A stretch of DNA of 64,000 bases from Clostridium celatum DSM 1785 (GCF_000320405.1 NZ_KB291645.1:62001-126000), one strand, 5' to 3'. Positions 37,979 to 47,540 are shown, numbered from the stretch's first letter. A program made the numbers and translations. The notes: a model not told the origin generated them from the sequence alone.

Positions 37979-39349
37979 TTACAAGAAAGCTATTTTTAAT
38001 ATAAATATAATTGCTAAAACATACATAATCCAAGATACTTTTACCTTTTCTTCTTTCTTTCTAGCAAATATCAAGTTATATAATAAATTAATTATAACAT
38101 ATGATAATATACCAAGAGTCAATCCATTTCCTATACTATAAGTTAACGGCATCGCTGCAATAGTTAAGAAAGCTGGAACACCTTCTGTTATATTATCAAA
38201 ATCAATTTCTTTTACAGCTCCAAGCATTAAATATCCAACATAAATTAAAGCTGGTGCTGTTGCACAACTTGGAATTGCTATAAATATTGGCGAAAATAGC
38301 ATAGCAATTAAAAATAAAACCCCTGTAGTTATAGCTGTAAACCCACTTCTTCCACCTGCTGCAACACCAGTTGAACTTTCAACATAAGTAGTAACTGTAG
38401 ATACCCCTAGCAATGCGCCTGCAGTTGTTCCTACTGCATCTACTAGAAGAGCTCTCCCAGCATTAGGAACATTACCTTCATCATCTAGCATTTTAGCTTT
38501 TGAGCAAACACCTACTAATGTTCCTACAGTATCAAAGAAATCTACAAATAGAAAAGTAAATACTACTGTTATAAACATTTTGATATTTTCTGCACTAAAC
38601 GCATTTACTAAATCAACTTTTCCTGCAATTTCTCCTATTCCTTCAAACTTAAAGATACCTGTTGGTAAGTAGATTCCTAAATTTGCTGCTGCTTCTTTAT
38701 TAATTAACGCATATCCCCATCCTATTATCGCTGAAATTAATATTCCCCAAAGAATAGCGCCTCTTACACGTTTTTTATCTAAAACAGCTATTATTATAAG
38801 TCCTATAATTGATATTATTACTGCTGGAGTAAACTTTCCAAGTTCAACCATAGTAGATTCATTAGCTACTACTAAACCTGCATTAACCATACCTATAAAA
38901 GCTATAAATAATCCTATACCACCTGTGACTGCCAACTTCATATTTTTAGGAATAGAATTTACTACAGCTTCTCTAACTTTAAACAATGATAATACAATAA
39001 ATATAATACCTTCTATAAAAACTGCAGTTAAAGCAACCTCCCATGATACTCCCATTTGTCCTACAACAGTATATGCAAAATACGCATTAAGCCCCATTCC
39101 TGATGCTAAAGCAAATGGAAGATTTGCAAAAAGCCCCATAAGTATAGAAGCAATTGCTGCTGATAAACAAGTTGCTGTAACTAATGCTCCAGCAGGCATA
39201 CCTGTTGATGATAAGATATTAGGATTAACAGCAATAATATATGCCATAGTTAAAAATGTAGTTAACCCTGCTAACATCTCCTTTTTCATGTCTACATTTT
39301 TGTTTAAAAAAATAGGCAGGAGTTTTTCTTTTTTTGATACAGTTTGCAT
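37979..39349 (-). CDS. NCS2-family purine/xanthine-type permease
   Basis: A 456-residue polytopic membrane protein of the AzgA/PbuG branch of nucleobase transporters (hypoxanthine, guanine or adenine uptake in relatives). Family blocks are AGLTTFLTMAYIIAVNPNIL near the start, ASGMGLNAYFAYTV, FVDFFDTVGTLVG and STVTTYVESSTGVAAGGRSG. About 12-14 hydrophobic segments are visible. The frame is open 11 codons upstream, but AAAGGGGGAATTATTA precedes MQTVSKKEK, so that ATG is used. No purine riboswitch was seen upstream. Exact substrate is unresolved. Confidence 0.9.
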   Translation of the reverse strand: MQTVSKKEKLLPIFLNKNVDMKKEMLAGLTTFLTMAYIIAVNPNILSSTGMPAGALVTATCLSAAIASILMGLFANLPFALASGMGLNAYFAYTVVGQMGVSWEVALTAVFIEGIIFIVLSLFKVREAVVNSIPKNMKLAVTGGIGLFIAFIGMVNAGLVVANESTMVELGKFTPAVIISIIGLIIIAVLDKKRVRGAILWGILISAIIGWGYALINKEAAANLGIYLPTGIFKFEGIGEIAGKVDLVNAFSAENIKMFITVVFTFLFVDFFDTVGTLVGVCSKAKMLDDEGNVPNAGRALLVDAVGTTAGALLGVSTVTTYVESSTGVAAGGRSGFTAITTGVLFLIAMLFSPIFIAIPSCATAPALIYVGYLMLGAVKEIDFDNITEGVPAFLTIAAMPLTYSIGNGLTLGILSYVIINLLYNLIFARKKEEKVKVSWIMYVLAIIFILKIAFL

Positions 39350-39445
39350 TAATAATTCCCCCTTTTTATTTTTTATGCACATTATCCTTTTATACTCCTA
39401 TTTAAAACTTATTCCTCAAATCCTTTAAATATTTATATCTAAAAT

Positions 39446-39492
39446 AAAAAAAGAGCCTGTACCAAAATAAAATTGATAAAGTCTCTTTTTTA
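39446..39492 (-). terminator. Terminator after ansA
   Basis: A 9-bp AAAAAAGAG/CTCTTTTTT stem (39447-39455 with 39483-39491) with a 27-nt loop lies 27 bp past the ansA stop. The loop sequence (CTGTACCAAAATAAAATTGATAA) resembles the ends of some IS1182-type elements from memory, so it could be a domesticated insertion-sequence end. Confidence 0.7.
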
Positions 39493-39517
39493 TATTATTA
39501 CTTAAAATAATTATTAT

Positions 39518-40486
39518 TTAAAATATATCTCTTATTTTCTCATATGACAATCCAGAATTAATTGCAAGAACTAATTTTATTCTTGCCTTTTGTCCTGCTA
39601 ATGTATCACCAAATATAACTCCAAGATCCTTAAGCATTTTGCCGCCACCTTCATATCCATATGATTCATGTACTCTGCCTTCAAAACATCTTGATACTAT
39701 TACAACTGGCACTTCTTTTTCTATTGCTCTTTTTATACCTTCAACCATTTTAGGTGGAACATTTCCTCTTCCTAAACCTTCTATTACAATTCCTCCAAAG
39801 CCTTTTTCTATAACAAAATCCATTAATGTTGAATCCATATCAGCTACACACTTAATTAATGCAACATCTTTTTTTATATCTGAAACATCATAAGTTTCAG
39901 TATTTTTTGTTTCTCTATAAAACATAACTTTATTATTATCAACTATTCCTATAGGTCCAAAGTTTGGAGTTCTAAATGCATTAAGAGCCATAGAATTAGC
40001 TTTTGTAACTTCAGATGCTGAATTTAACTCACCATTGAAGCATACAAGAACACCTCTCCCTTTAGCATCATCAGATATAGCTGTACAAATAGATGCTGCT
40101 AAATTTGATGGCCCATCATATCCAAGCTCCGAACCACTTCTCATTGCACCTGTTATAACTATTGGCTTATTACTATTTATAGTTAAATCTAAAAGATATG
40201 CTGTTTCTTCTAATGTATCTGTTCCATGAGTTATAACTACACCATCAATGTCATCTCTTTCTAATAACTCTTTAATAAACTTACTAAGTTTTATCATAGT
40301 TTTAAAAGTCATATGAGGTGATGGCATACTTGAAAAACTATAAGATTCTATTTCTGCAAATTCTTCAATGCCTGTAACCATGGACATTATTTCTTCACCA
40401 GTTAAGCTAGGTACTGCTGCTTTTATTCTTTCATCTACTTTCATGGATATCGTTCCACCATTAAATACTACTGCTATTTTTTTCAT
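39518..40486 (-). CDS. ansA: L-asparaginase
   Basis: Hydrolyses asparagine to aspartate and ammonia. The 322 residues have both active-site threonine motifs: VVFNGGTISMK near the N-terminus and VITHGTDTLEETAYLLD (about 80-96). No signal peptide is present, which suggests a cytoplasmic type I enzyme. A GTG four codons upstream is in frame, but GTGGAGGACAAG makes the ATG at 40486 the better start. It is a single-gene unit with its own promoter and terminator. Confidence 0.93.
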   Translation of the reverse strand: MKKIAVVFNGGTISMKVDERIKAAVPSLTGEEIMSMVTGIEEFAEIESYSFSSMPSPHMTFKTMIKLSKFIKELLERDDIDGVVITHGTDTLEETAYLLDLTINSNKPIVITGAMRSGSELGYDGPSNLAASICTAISDDAKGRGVLVCFNGELNSASEVTKANSMALNAFRTPNFGPIGIVDNNKVMFYRETKNTETYDVSDIKKDVALIKCVADMDSTLMDFVIEKGFGGIVIEGLGRGNVPPKMVEGIKRAIEKEVPVVIVSRCFEGRVHESYGYEGGGKMLKDLGVIFGDTLAGQKARIKLVLAINSGLSYEKIRDIF

Positions 40487-40554
40487 CTTGTCCTCCACAT
40501 CTTTAGTTTATATATTATTCTTCTAAAATAAAAAACTTGTACAAATTTTCTACT

Positions 40555-40584
40555 TATATAATACTTATTTAACCTTGAAATCAA
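40555..40584 (-). promoter_or_regulatory. Promoter candidate for ansA
   Basis: Minus-strand TTGATT (40579-40584) and TATATA (40555-40560) with an 18-bp spacer, about 70 bp before ansA. Because it lies downstream of the folded element at 40613-40714, that element need not be part of the ansA leader. Confidence 0.5.
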
Positions 40585-40612
40585 GCTTACTTACCTTGTA
40601 ATCAATTATATA

Positions 40613-40714
40613 ATATAGATGATTATCGGCAGGTCGACATTATCCTGCATCTCTGTTTACTACATTAATACTAGCGCATGAGGAGCCTTTTCTCACCTCA
40701 ACAATCATCTATAT
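40613..40714. repeat. 102-bp folded element enclosed by a 12-bp inverted repeat
   Basis: A perfect 12-bp inverted repeat (40613-40624 with 40703-40714) encloses a core that is visibly richer in G and C than the surrounding spacer. Inside are two further stems: GCAGG/CCTGC (40629-40633 with 40644-40648) and TGAGG/CCTCA (40679-40683 with 40696-40700). The whole could fold as a multibranch RNA on either strand, or be a small mobile repeat. It starts 52 bp after the stop of the PBECR-like gene and ends 127 bp before ansA. I compared it from memory with common riboswitch cores and found no match. Orientation and function are unknown. Confidence 0.6.
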
Positions 40715-40765
40715 ATATTATTCTTAAATATTATACATTCAAAAAAATTTTATCGCAAATAATAT

Positions 40766-41170
40766 TTATTTAATGGATTTCATTTCTATTAATTTTCCAC
40801 TGTATATTCTATTTGCAATTTTTTTATCGGTAATTGGATACATTGTTGTTACATAAATATATTCATTTTCTTCATCTACTTCCACTCCTAAAAGCAAATT
40901 AGTATACATTGTCTTAATAAATTCTACAGCAGTCTGTCCCTGTTCATTTTTATATATGCCAATATAGTCAGGCTCTTCAAGTATCTTTTTCATCCTATCA
41001 AGAATACCGTCCCTAGTTTTTTTATCAAGTTGTTTCCCGTGCCTCTTAATAATATGCTTCAATACTCCTGGGGATGCATATATAACTCCGGTAAACCCTA
41101 TACCTAACTCACTAGCTATCTTTCGCCTTAAATATCCTACTCTTTTATAGGTACAAAATCTGCTTTCCAT
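40766..41170 (-). CDS. Standalone PBECR/BECR-fold nuclease-like protein
   Basis: A 134-residue single-domain protein not belonging to the housekeeping set. IYASPGVLKHIIKRHGKQ (about 30-47) with paired histidines, RMKKILEEPDYIGIY (about 59-73) and YIYVTTMYPITDKKI (about 104-118) follow the pattern of PBECR domains (phage-type Barnase-EndoU-ColicinE5/D-RelE nucleases), as recalled from that family. The N-terminal 25 residues are basic, with no signal peptide. GAGGGATATAGT precedes the ATG. A 13-bp inverted repeat lies 21 bp upstream and a folded element lies downstream. The DNA looks richer in G and C than its neighbours. Fold and activity are inferred, not proven. Confidence 0.65.
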   Translation of the reverse strand: MESRFCTYKRVGYLRRKIASELGIGFTGVIYASPGVLKHIIKRHGKQLDKKTRDGILDRMKKILEEPDYIGIYKNEQGQTAVEFIKTMYTNLLLGVEVDEENEYIYVTTMYPITDKKIANRIYSGKLIEMKSIK

Positions 41171-41190
41171 ACTATATCCCTCTTTACTAT

Positions 41191-41227
41191 AATATATTAA
41201 GCATAAATACTATCTGCTTAATATATT
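41191..41227 (-). promoter_or_regulatory. 13-bp inverted repeat before the PBECR-like gene
   Basis: A perfect AATATATTAAGCA / TGCTTAATATATT repeat (41191-41203 with 41215-41227, 11-nt spacer) ends 21 bp before the start codon. It could be an operator, or a leader hairpin near the ribosome-binding site. No regulator gene is adjacent. Confidence 0.6.
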
Positions 41228-41302
41228 CTATTCTATATAGTAATTTATTTACACTAAATTTCTTTATTTATTTCTATATTTCTTAATAATTAATAAAAAA
41301 AA

Positions 41303-41338
41303 TTAAAAGCTTAGGCATATTTTGCACTAAGCTTTTAA
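41303..41338 (-). terminator. Terminator of spoIVA
   Basis: A 12-bp stem (41303-41314 with 41327-41338); the loop can add a GCA/TGC pair. On the minus strand it is followed by eight Us. It lies 18 bp after the spoIVA stop. Confidence 0.9.
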
Positions 41339-41356
41339 CTTTAAATTTCTAACTTT

Positions 41357-42835
41357 TTATAATATTATACAAATCAATCCGCCATTACCTTCATTTATAA
41401 TCTTTTGAAGTGTTTTTTGGATTTTAACTTGAACATCTTCTGGCATTTTATACAATTTATTTTGTAATCCTTCTTTAACAAGTACCTCTAATGATTTACC
41501 AAACATATTGCTTTGCCAAACTGATGCAGGATCTTTGTCAAATTGTTCCATCAATGCTTTAACTAACTCTTCACTTTCTTTTTCTGAACCCATTATTGGA
41601 CTAATTTCAGTTTTAATATCAGCTTTAATAAAATGAAGTGATGGTGCACTTGCTTTTAGTTTAACCCCAAACTTACTTCCTTGTTTAACAATTTCAGGTT
41701 CTTCAAATTTCATTTCACTAAGTTGAGGCGCAACTAATCCATATCCTGTTTCTTTTACATCCACTAAAGCATCTTTTATCTTATCATATTCAACCTTTGC
41801 AATATTTAATTCTTTAACAAGTGATATTAAATCACTTTCATTTGATACATCTACTCCACAATTTTCACTAAGAACCTTATAGAAAATTGTTTCACTAGGT
41901 TTAAGTAATATATTAGCAGTTCCTTCTCCTAAGTTAATTTCATTTAAGTCTGATGCGCTTAAATTTTGATTTTCCTTAGCATCATAAAATGCTGGTTTTA
42001 TGTCTCTTATCTTATCTACATTTTGGCACATTCCCTTAATAATCTTAAAGAATTCTTTTTTTAGCCAATGATCTGGTTCAAGACACTCTACCCATTCTGG
42101 CATATCTATATTTATTTCTTTTACCGGGAATTCCTTAAGTACATTTTTGAATAACTTCTCAATATCTTTTTCAGTCATATTGAATACGTCCATAACCTGA
42201 ACTTCAACATCATATTTCTTTTCTAATTCATCCTTTAATGCATCAGTTTCAGGCGAATTTATGTTTTTAGTGTTAAGTACTACTATGAATGGCTTATTTA
42301 TAGCCTTTAATTCTTCTACAACTCTCTCTTCTGCTTCTACATAATCTTCTCTATTTATTCCTGTAATACTACCATCAGTAGTAACTACAAGTCCTACAGT
42401 AGAATGGTCAGTTATTACCTTTCTAGTTCCAATTTCAGCTGCTGCCTCAAAAGGAATTTCATCTTCAAACCATGGAGTGTTTACCATTTTTGGTGCATCA
42501 TCCTCTGAGAATCCAAGTGCCCCCTTAACTATATATCCTACACAATCTACCATTCTTACCTTTAATCTTATATCCTCATCAATAGTTATTTCTACAGCCT
42601 CATTTGGAACAAATTTAGGTTCTGTAGTATGAATAGTTTTTCCTGAGCCACTTTGTGGAAGCTCATCCTTTGCTCTTTCTTTTTTATAAGTATTATCAAT
42701 CTTTGGTATAACCATTAGGTCCATAAATTTTTTTATAAATGTAGATTTTCCCGTTCTAACTGGTCCAACTACCCCTAAATATATGTCCCCTTGAGTTCTT
42801 TCTGCTATATCCTTATATATATTGAAATCGCCCAT
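41357..42835 (-). CDS. spoIVA: Spore coat morphogenetic ATPase SpoIVA
   Basis: SpoIVA polymerises with ATP on the outer forespore membrane and forms the basement layer of the spore coat. The 492 residues match Bacillus SpoIVA. The N-terminal ATPase has Walker A GVVGPVRTGKSTFIKKFM (about 21-38), VRMVDCVGYIV (Walker B-like, DCVGY) and VLNTKN; the C-terminal half contains ETGYGLVAPQLSEM and ends GNGGLICIIL. AGGAGGATGT precedes the ATG. It is monocistronic here, between the gpsA terminator and its own. Sigma-E control is expected from the family, but I could not place a certain promoter. Confidence 0.97.
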   Translation of the reverse strand: MGDFNIYKDIAERTQGDIYLGVVGPVRTGKSTFIKKFMDLMVIPKIDNTYKKERAKDELPQSGSGKTIHTTEPKFVPNEAVEITIDEDIRLKVRMVDCVGYIVKGALGFSEDDAPKMVNTPWFEDEIPFEAAAEIGTRKVITDHSTVGLVVTTDGSITGINREDYVEAEERVVEELKAINKPFIVVLNTKNINSPETDALKDELEKKYDVEVQVMDVFNMTEKDIEKLFKNVLKEFPVKEINIDMPEWVECLEPDHWLKKEFFKIIKGMCQNVDKIRDIKPAFYDAKENQNLSASDLNEINLGEGTANILLKPSETIFYKVLSENCGVDVSNESDLISLVKELNIAKVEYDKIKDALVDVKETGYGLVAPQLSEMKFEEPEIVKQGSKFGVKLKASAPSLHFIKADIKTEISPIMGSEKESEELVKALMEQFDKDPASVWQSNMFGKSLEVLVKEGLQNKLYKMPEDVQVKIQKTLQKIINEGNGGLICIIL

Positions 42836-42973
42836 AAGTACATCCTCCTATTTATTTTTAACACTATATATATATTCTTATATCTAAAAAAGTATACTGT
42901 TTTTTTAAACTTCTTATTTTAAATTTAAAAATATATATTTACCTTAATAAACTATATGTACTTAAATACAAAA

Positions 42974-43002
42974 AAAGAAGCTATTATTAAAATAGCTTCT
43001 TT
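42974..43002 (-). terminator. Terminator after gpsA
   Basis: A 12-bp perfect stem (42974-42985 with 42991-43002), 5-nt loop, followed on the minus strand by a short U-run. It lies 8 bp after the gpsA stop. Confidence 0.88.
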
Positions 43003-43010
43003 AAATTTAA

Positions 43011-44003
43011 TTAATTATTTTCAGATTTTTTATCTCTTTCCAATAATTCATTTACCATTGTTTTTGCATCTTTATTTTCAAATAAAACTTTATATAAAGC
43101 ATCTGTAATTGGCATTTCAACATTTAATTTTTCTTTTAACTCATAAAATGCATGACAAGCTTTAATACCTTCTACTACCATTCCAACTTCAAGAACTGCT
43201 TCTTCTCTAGTCTTTCCAGTACCTATTAAGTATCCTGCTCTTCTATTTCTAGAGTGCATACTAGTACAAGTAACTATTAAGTCTCCCATGCCCGTAAGTC
43301 CTAAAAATGTTTCTATTTTTCCACCAAGCTTAGTTCCTATTCTAACTATTTCAGCCATACCTCTAGTCATAAGTGCTGCCTTAGTATTATCACCATAACC
43401 TAAACCATCACAAACACCTGCTGCAAGAGCAATAATATTTTTTACAGCTCCACCAATTTCTACTCCAATTAAATCATCATTAGTATAAACTCTAAAAGTC
43501 TTAGTCATAAATAAATCTTGAACTTCTTCTGCACATTTCATATTTTTTGATGATGTAAGTACAGTTGTTGGAACATTAAATGCAACTTCTTCTGCATAAC
43601 TTGGACCTGATAATACAACTACAGGATTTTTAATTTCTTCCTCTATAACTTCTACTAAAGTTTTATTAGTTCCTTCTTCAATTCCTTTTGCAATACATAT
43701 AACAGGTATGCTTTCATCAATTAAACCATTTAAACTTCTAGATGCAATTCTAATAACATGAGATGGAACAGCTAATACTACATAATCAGTATTAACTATA
43801 GCATCTTCTAAGTTATTATAAGCTGTAACATTTTTAGGCACTTCTAGCCCCTTAATGAATTTATCATTTTTTCTATTAACATTAATATCTTCTACAACGC
43901 CGCTATCTCTATCATATATAGAAACCGTATTTCCTTTGTTTGCTAATAAAATTGCTAAGGAAATTCCAAAACTTCCTCCGCCTAAAAAAGTCACCTTACT
44001 CAT
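43011..44003 (-). CDS. gpsA: Glycerol-3-phosphate dehydrogenase [NAD(P)+]
   Basis: GpsA reduces dihydroxyacetone phosphate to sn-glycerol 3-phosphate for phospholipids. The 330 residues begin with the Rossmann motif [18 protein letters not shown] (GGGSFG), then [33 protein letters not shown] (with the catalytic Lys) and [20 protein letters not shown]. The DUF512-der-gpsA-spoIVA order is conserved in clostridia; it begins 2 bp after der ends. Confidence 0.97.
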   Translation of the reverse strand: MSKVTFLGGGSFGISLAILLANKGNTVSIYDRDSGVVEDINVNRKNDKFIKGLEVPKNVTAYNNLEDAIVNTDYVVLAVPSHVIRIASRSLNGLIDESIPVICIAKGIEEGTNKTLVEVIEEEIKNPVVVLSGPSYAEEVAFNVPTTVLTSSKNMKCAEEVQDLFMTKTFRVYTNDDLIGVEIGGAVKNIIALAAGVCDGLGYGDNTKAALMTRGMAEIVRIGTKLGGKIETFLGLTGMGDLIVTCTSMHSRNRRAGYLIGTGKTREEAVLEVGMVVEGIKACHAFYELKEKLNVEMPITDALYKVLFENKDAKTMVNELLERDKKSENN

Positions 44004-44005
44004 AA

Positions 44006-45325
44006 TTAACTATCCTTTCTTTCCCTATACTCTATTTGAATTCCAGTACCACTAAAATCAAAGCTTTCTCTTAGTTGATTTTCTAAGTATCTTTCATATG
44101 AGAAATGTCTTGCATTTACATCATTAACGAAGAATACAAACTTTGGTGGTTTTGTAGCTACTTGAGTTGCATAGTATATTTTTAATCTCTTTAATGCTAC
44201 AATTGGAGGTTCCTTCATTAATATTGCTTTACTTATAACATCATTAAGTACCCCAGTACCAACTCTCTTATCATAGTTATCATAACACTCTTTTGCAACT
44301 TCTAAAACTTTATGTGCTCTTTGACCTGTTAATGCTGATATAAATAAGAATTTAGCATATTTTATAAATTTAAGCTTGCTTTGAAGGTCTTTCTTATAAA
44401 CATCCATAGTCTTATCATCTTTTTCTATTAAATCCCACTTGTTAACAATAACCATTATAGCTTTGTTTAACTCATGAGCAAATCCTATAATTTTTTCATC
44501 TTGCTCTGTTACACCTTCTGTTGCATCAATCATTAAAATACAAACATCAGCTCTTTCAACAGCTGCAAGTGTTCTAATTACTGAATATCTCTCAATTTCT
44601 TCTTTCACTTTGCTCTTTCTTCTAAGACCTGCTGTATCTATTAAAGTAAACTTACCAAACTCAGTTTCAACCTTACTATCTATAGCATCTCTTGTTGTAC
44701 CTGCTATATCAGAAACTATTAATCTATCTTCACCTAATAATCTATTAATTAAAGATGACTTACCTACGTTAGGTTTACCTATCATAGCAATTTTTATGTC
44801 TTCTTCTTCCTCTTCTTTGCTTGCTATTGAATCAAAGTGAGCTACTACCATATCTAACATATCTCCAAGACCTTTTCCTAGACCTGCAGATATAGCAACT
44901 GGGTCACCTATACCTAACTTATAGAATTCCCATGCATTTTCTTCATCCTTTAAATTATCAATTTTATTAACAACAAGAACTACTGGTTTCTTAGACTTTC
45001 TAAGCATAGTAGCAACTTCATTATCAGCTGCTGTTAATCCTTCTTTACCATCAACTACAAACATTATAACGTCAGCAGTTTCTATAGCAATATTTGCTTG
45101 TCTTCTCATTTGCTTAACTATTATATCTTGGTTTTCTGGTTCTATACCACCTGTATCAATCATTGTAAAAGTATGACTTAGCCATTCTGCTTCTGCATAT
45201 ACTCTATCTCTTGTTACACCTGGTGTATCTTGAACTATTGAAATTCTTTTTCCTGCTAATTTATTGAATAATGTAGATTTACCTACATTTGGTCTTCCAA
45301 CTATAGCTACTATTGGTTTTGCCAT
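44006..45325 (-). CDS. der: Ribosome biogenesis GTPase Der (EngA)
   Basis: Der has two tandem GTPase domains and a KH-like domain and acts in 50S assembly. The 439 residues show the first P-loop [14 protein letters not shown] (about 8-21) with DTGG and NKID, and the second [15 protein letters not shown] (about 184-198) with DTAG and NKWD. The C-terminal KH domain ends with [11 protein letters not shown]. It starts in a one-base TAATG overlap with the upstream radical SAM gene. Confidence 0.97.
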   Translation of the reverse strand: MAKPIVAIVGRPNVGKSTLFNKLAGKRISIVQDTPGVTRDRVYAEAEWLSHTFTMIDTGGIEPENQDIIVKQMRRQANIAIETADVIMFVVDGKEGLTAADNEVATMLRKSKKPVVLVVNKIDNLKDEENAWEFYKLGIGDPVAISAGLGKGLGDMLDMVVAHFDSIASKEEEEEDIKIAMIGKPNVGKSSLINRLLGEDRLIVSDIAGTTRDAIDSKVETEFGKFTLIDTAGLRRKSKVKEEIERYSVIRTLAAVERADVCILMIDATEGVTEQDEKIIGFAHELNKAIMVIVNKWDLIEKDDKTMDVYKKDLQSKLKFIKYAKFLFISALTGQRAHKVLEVAKECYDNYDKRVGTGVLNDVISKAILMKEPPIVALKRLKIYYATQVATKPPKFVFFVNDVNARHFSYERYLENQLRESFDFSGTGIQIEYRERKDS

Positions 45326-46662
45326 TATCTATTTTCCTCCTGACATGCTTCATTTATTATACTTACTATATCTTCGCCTGTATGATCACAGACAAGTACT
45401 TTAACACCTAATGCCTCTTCTATGTCTTCTATCTTTGTATCATCTAACATAATATACTCAGCAGGACCTAATTCATATCCTTTTCTAAACATATTATTTG
45501 GCATTATTAAATACTCACTATTAATTTTGCCTTTCAGTTGTGAAATAATATCAGTTCCAGTAAGAAGACCTGCAACAGTTATTGTTTCTCCAAAAAAGTG
45601 GTTAATAATTTTATATGTATCTATTTTAATATTAGGGTTAACTTCCATTAACTTTTTCATTCCATTACTTACTTCATCAAAAGCAAGCTTTCCTGTTGGA
45701 ACAGAAAAAGTTCCTTTTATATTTTTATCTAGATGTTGAGCAGAATAGTTTATAGCTTCTCTAAAGCATCTAATCATTCCAATTCCATCTTCTATTTGCT
45801 CATACCCATTATAAAAGCTTTCTTCAGGCACATCTATACCTGACACTAAATAAAACTCATCAGAAAACCTTACAAATGGATCATTTATTTCTTCCATAAA
45901 TCTCTTTTGGAACTCCATAACCATTTCTAATTCTTTTCTTGCCGTTTCATTAGTGAATGTTTTTACTTTAGCTAATCCATCTCTATATTTAGTAACTCCA
46001 ATTGGAACTACTGCTATATTAGCTACTGATGGATATAGTTCATATAAATCCGTTATAGTTCTTTTTAATTCTTCTCCGTTATTAACTTCTGGTATAAGAA
46101 CTATTTGGCAATGCATTTCAATTCCAGCTTCAGCTAATCTCTTCATTCTATCATAAACTGCTCCTGCAAATCTATTGCTAAGCATCTTAACTCTAAGTTC
46201 TGGATTTGTTGTATGTACCGAAATATTTATTGGACTAATTCTATATTTAATAATTCTATCAATATCTTCTTCCTTCATATTAGTTAAAGTAACAAAGTTA
46301 CCTTGAAGGAATGAAAGTCTTGAATCATCATCCTTAAAGTAAAGACTTTCTCTCATACCTTTAGGGTTTTGGTCAATAAAACAAAACATACACTTGTTAC
46401 TGCATCTCTTTGCCTTATCCATAATACCGCCACCAAACTCAAGGCCTAATTCTTCTCCATATTCTTTTTCTATTTCATAATCCCATACTTCACCATTTGG
46501 TTTTTGGATTTCTAAAACTATTTCTTCATCACTAGTTAAAAACCTGTAGTCTATAATATCAACTATCTTTTCTCCATTTACTGATAATAAAATATCATTT
46601 ACTTCTATGCCGACTTCTTCAGCAATACTATCAGGCATTACACTTGTTATTACATTTTTCAT
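45325..46662 (-). CDS. DUF512 radical SAM protein with PDZ domain
   Basis: A 445-residue clostridial/cyanobacterial DUF512 protein. An N-terminal PDZ-like domain (about 1-70, [21 protein letters not shown]) is joined to a radical SAM-like core with [18 protein letters not shown] (CxxxCxxC, about 87-104) and the C-terminal DUF512 region (about 215-420, including [12 protein letters not shown]). It always seems to stand next to der. A role in ribosome-linked or metal-cofactor chemistry is guessed from linkage only; no substrate is known. A terminator of phoU lies upstream of it at 46750-46777. Confidence 0.9.
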   Translation of the reverse strand: MKNVITSVMPDSIAEEVGIEVNDILLSVNGEKIVDIIDYRFLTSDEEIVLEIQKPNGEVWDYEIEKEYGEELGLEFGGGIMDKAKRCSNKCMFCFIDQNPKGMRESLYFKDDDSRLSFLQGNFVTLTNMKEEDIDRIIKYRISPINISVHTTNPELRVKMLSNRFAGAVYDRMKRLAEAGIEMHCQIVLIPEVNNGEELKRTITDLYELYPSVANIAVVPIGVTKYRDGLAKVKTFTNETARKELEMVMEFQKRFMEEINDPFVRFSDEFYLVSGIDVPEESFYNGYEQIEDGIGMIRCFREAINYSAQHLDKNIKGTFSVPTGKLAFDEVSNGMKKLMEVNPNIKIDTYKIINHFFGETITVAGLLTGTDIISQLKGKINSEYLIMPNNMFRKGYELGPAEYIMLDDTKIEDIEEALGVKVLVCDHTGEDIVSIINEACQEENR

Positions 46663-46749
46663 AATGTCACACTCCTATAATTACCTACCATCTCTATGAT
46701 ATATTAACCTATTAATTATATTCAGTCAACCAACAACTTTAGTAAAAAA

Positions 46750-46777
46750 AAGAATATAAGGTTCCCCTTATATTCTT
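46750..46777 (-). terminator. Terminator of the pst-phoU operon
   Basis: A 12-bp perfect stem (46750-46761 with 46766-46777), 4-nt loop, followed by Us on the minus strand, directly after the phoU stop. Confidence 0.92.
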
Positions 46778-46781
46778 ATTA

Positions 46782-47438
46782 TTACTCATTTAAATCTACA
46801 TAATCACCTTTTGCTGAAAAAATTATCCACTCACATATATTAGTTACATGATCGCCAACTCTCTCTAAATATTTAGATGCAAATAATATTTGTGCTCCTT
46901 TGTTAATGATTGTTTCATCTTTTGCCATTTTCTTTAACATATCGCTAAATAAACCACGATATAAAATATCAACCTGATCATCCATTTTGCAAATTTCATA
47001 AGCAGCCTTTACATCACCTGCAACAAAAGCTGAAAGTGATTTATTAATCATTTTTCTTAAAATATCTACCATTTGCCAAATTGGTTCGCATTCTTCTCCT
47101 AAAATATCAAATTCAACTCTTTGTGCAATTTTACAAATATCAACTGCATAATCAGCCATTCTCTCTAAATCTGTAACTATTTTAGAAGTTGTAAATATTT
47201 TTCTTAAGTCTGTAGCTACTGGAGATTCCATTGCCATAAATTTTAAACACTGTTCTTCTATTTTTCTATTTAATTCATCAACTTTATCATCATTGTCCAT
47301 TACTTGCTTTGCAAGAGCCATGTCTTTGTTTCTAAAAGCTTCTATACTGTTATATATTTGCTTTTCAACTAAACTTCCCATTTCAGCAAGCTCAGCAGTT
47401 AAAATCTTCATTCTTTTGTCTAAAAGATTTCTTGTCAT
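46782..47438 (-). CDS. phoU: Phosphate signalling protein PhoU
   Basis: PhoU links the Pst transporter to the PhoR kinase and represses the Pho response when phosphate is plentiful. The 218 residues contain two three-helix bundles with the metal-binding acidic motifs (DNDDKVDELNRKIEEQCL and KMDDQVDILYRGLF) and the repeats DLERMADYAVDICK and YLERVGDHVTNICEW. Seven codons are open upstream, but GGGAGTGAAATC precedes the ATG chosen. It is last in the pst operon. Confidence 0.96.
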   Translation of the reverse strand: MTRNLLDKRMKILTAELAEMGSLVEKQIYNSIEAFRNKDMALAKQVMDNDDKVDELNRKIEEQCLKFMAMESPVATDLRKIFTTSKIVTDLERMADYAVDICKIAQRVEFDILGEECEPIWQMVDILRKMINKSLSAFVAGDVKAAYEICKMDDQVDILYRGLFSDMLKKMAKDETIINKGAQILFASKYLERVGDHVTNICEWIIFSAKGDYVDLNE

Positions 47439-47540
47439 GATTTCACTCCCTACTCTCAAATTATAACCTAAACATATTTTTACTCAAAACTTTAATTTAT
47501 AATTACCCTTATTAAATATTCCCTTTTAACACACGTAATT

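Noticed and set aside
39350-39445. Purine riboswitch before the nucleobase permease gene
   Set aside because: The three-way junction sequence of purine riboswitches is not present in the short AT-rich leader.
40613-40714. M-box (Mg2+) riboswitch
   Set aside because: Only short pieces resemble it; the total length is too small and the conserved core is absent.
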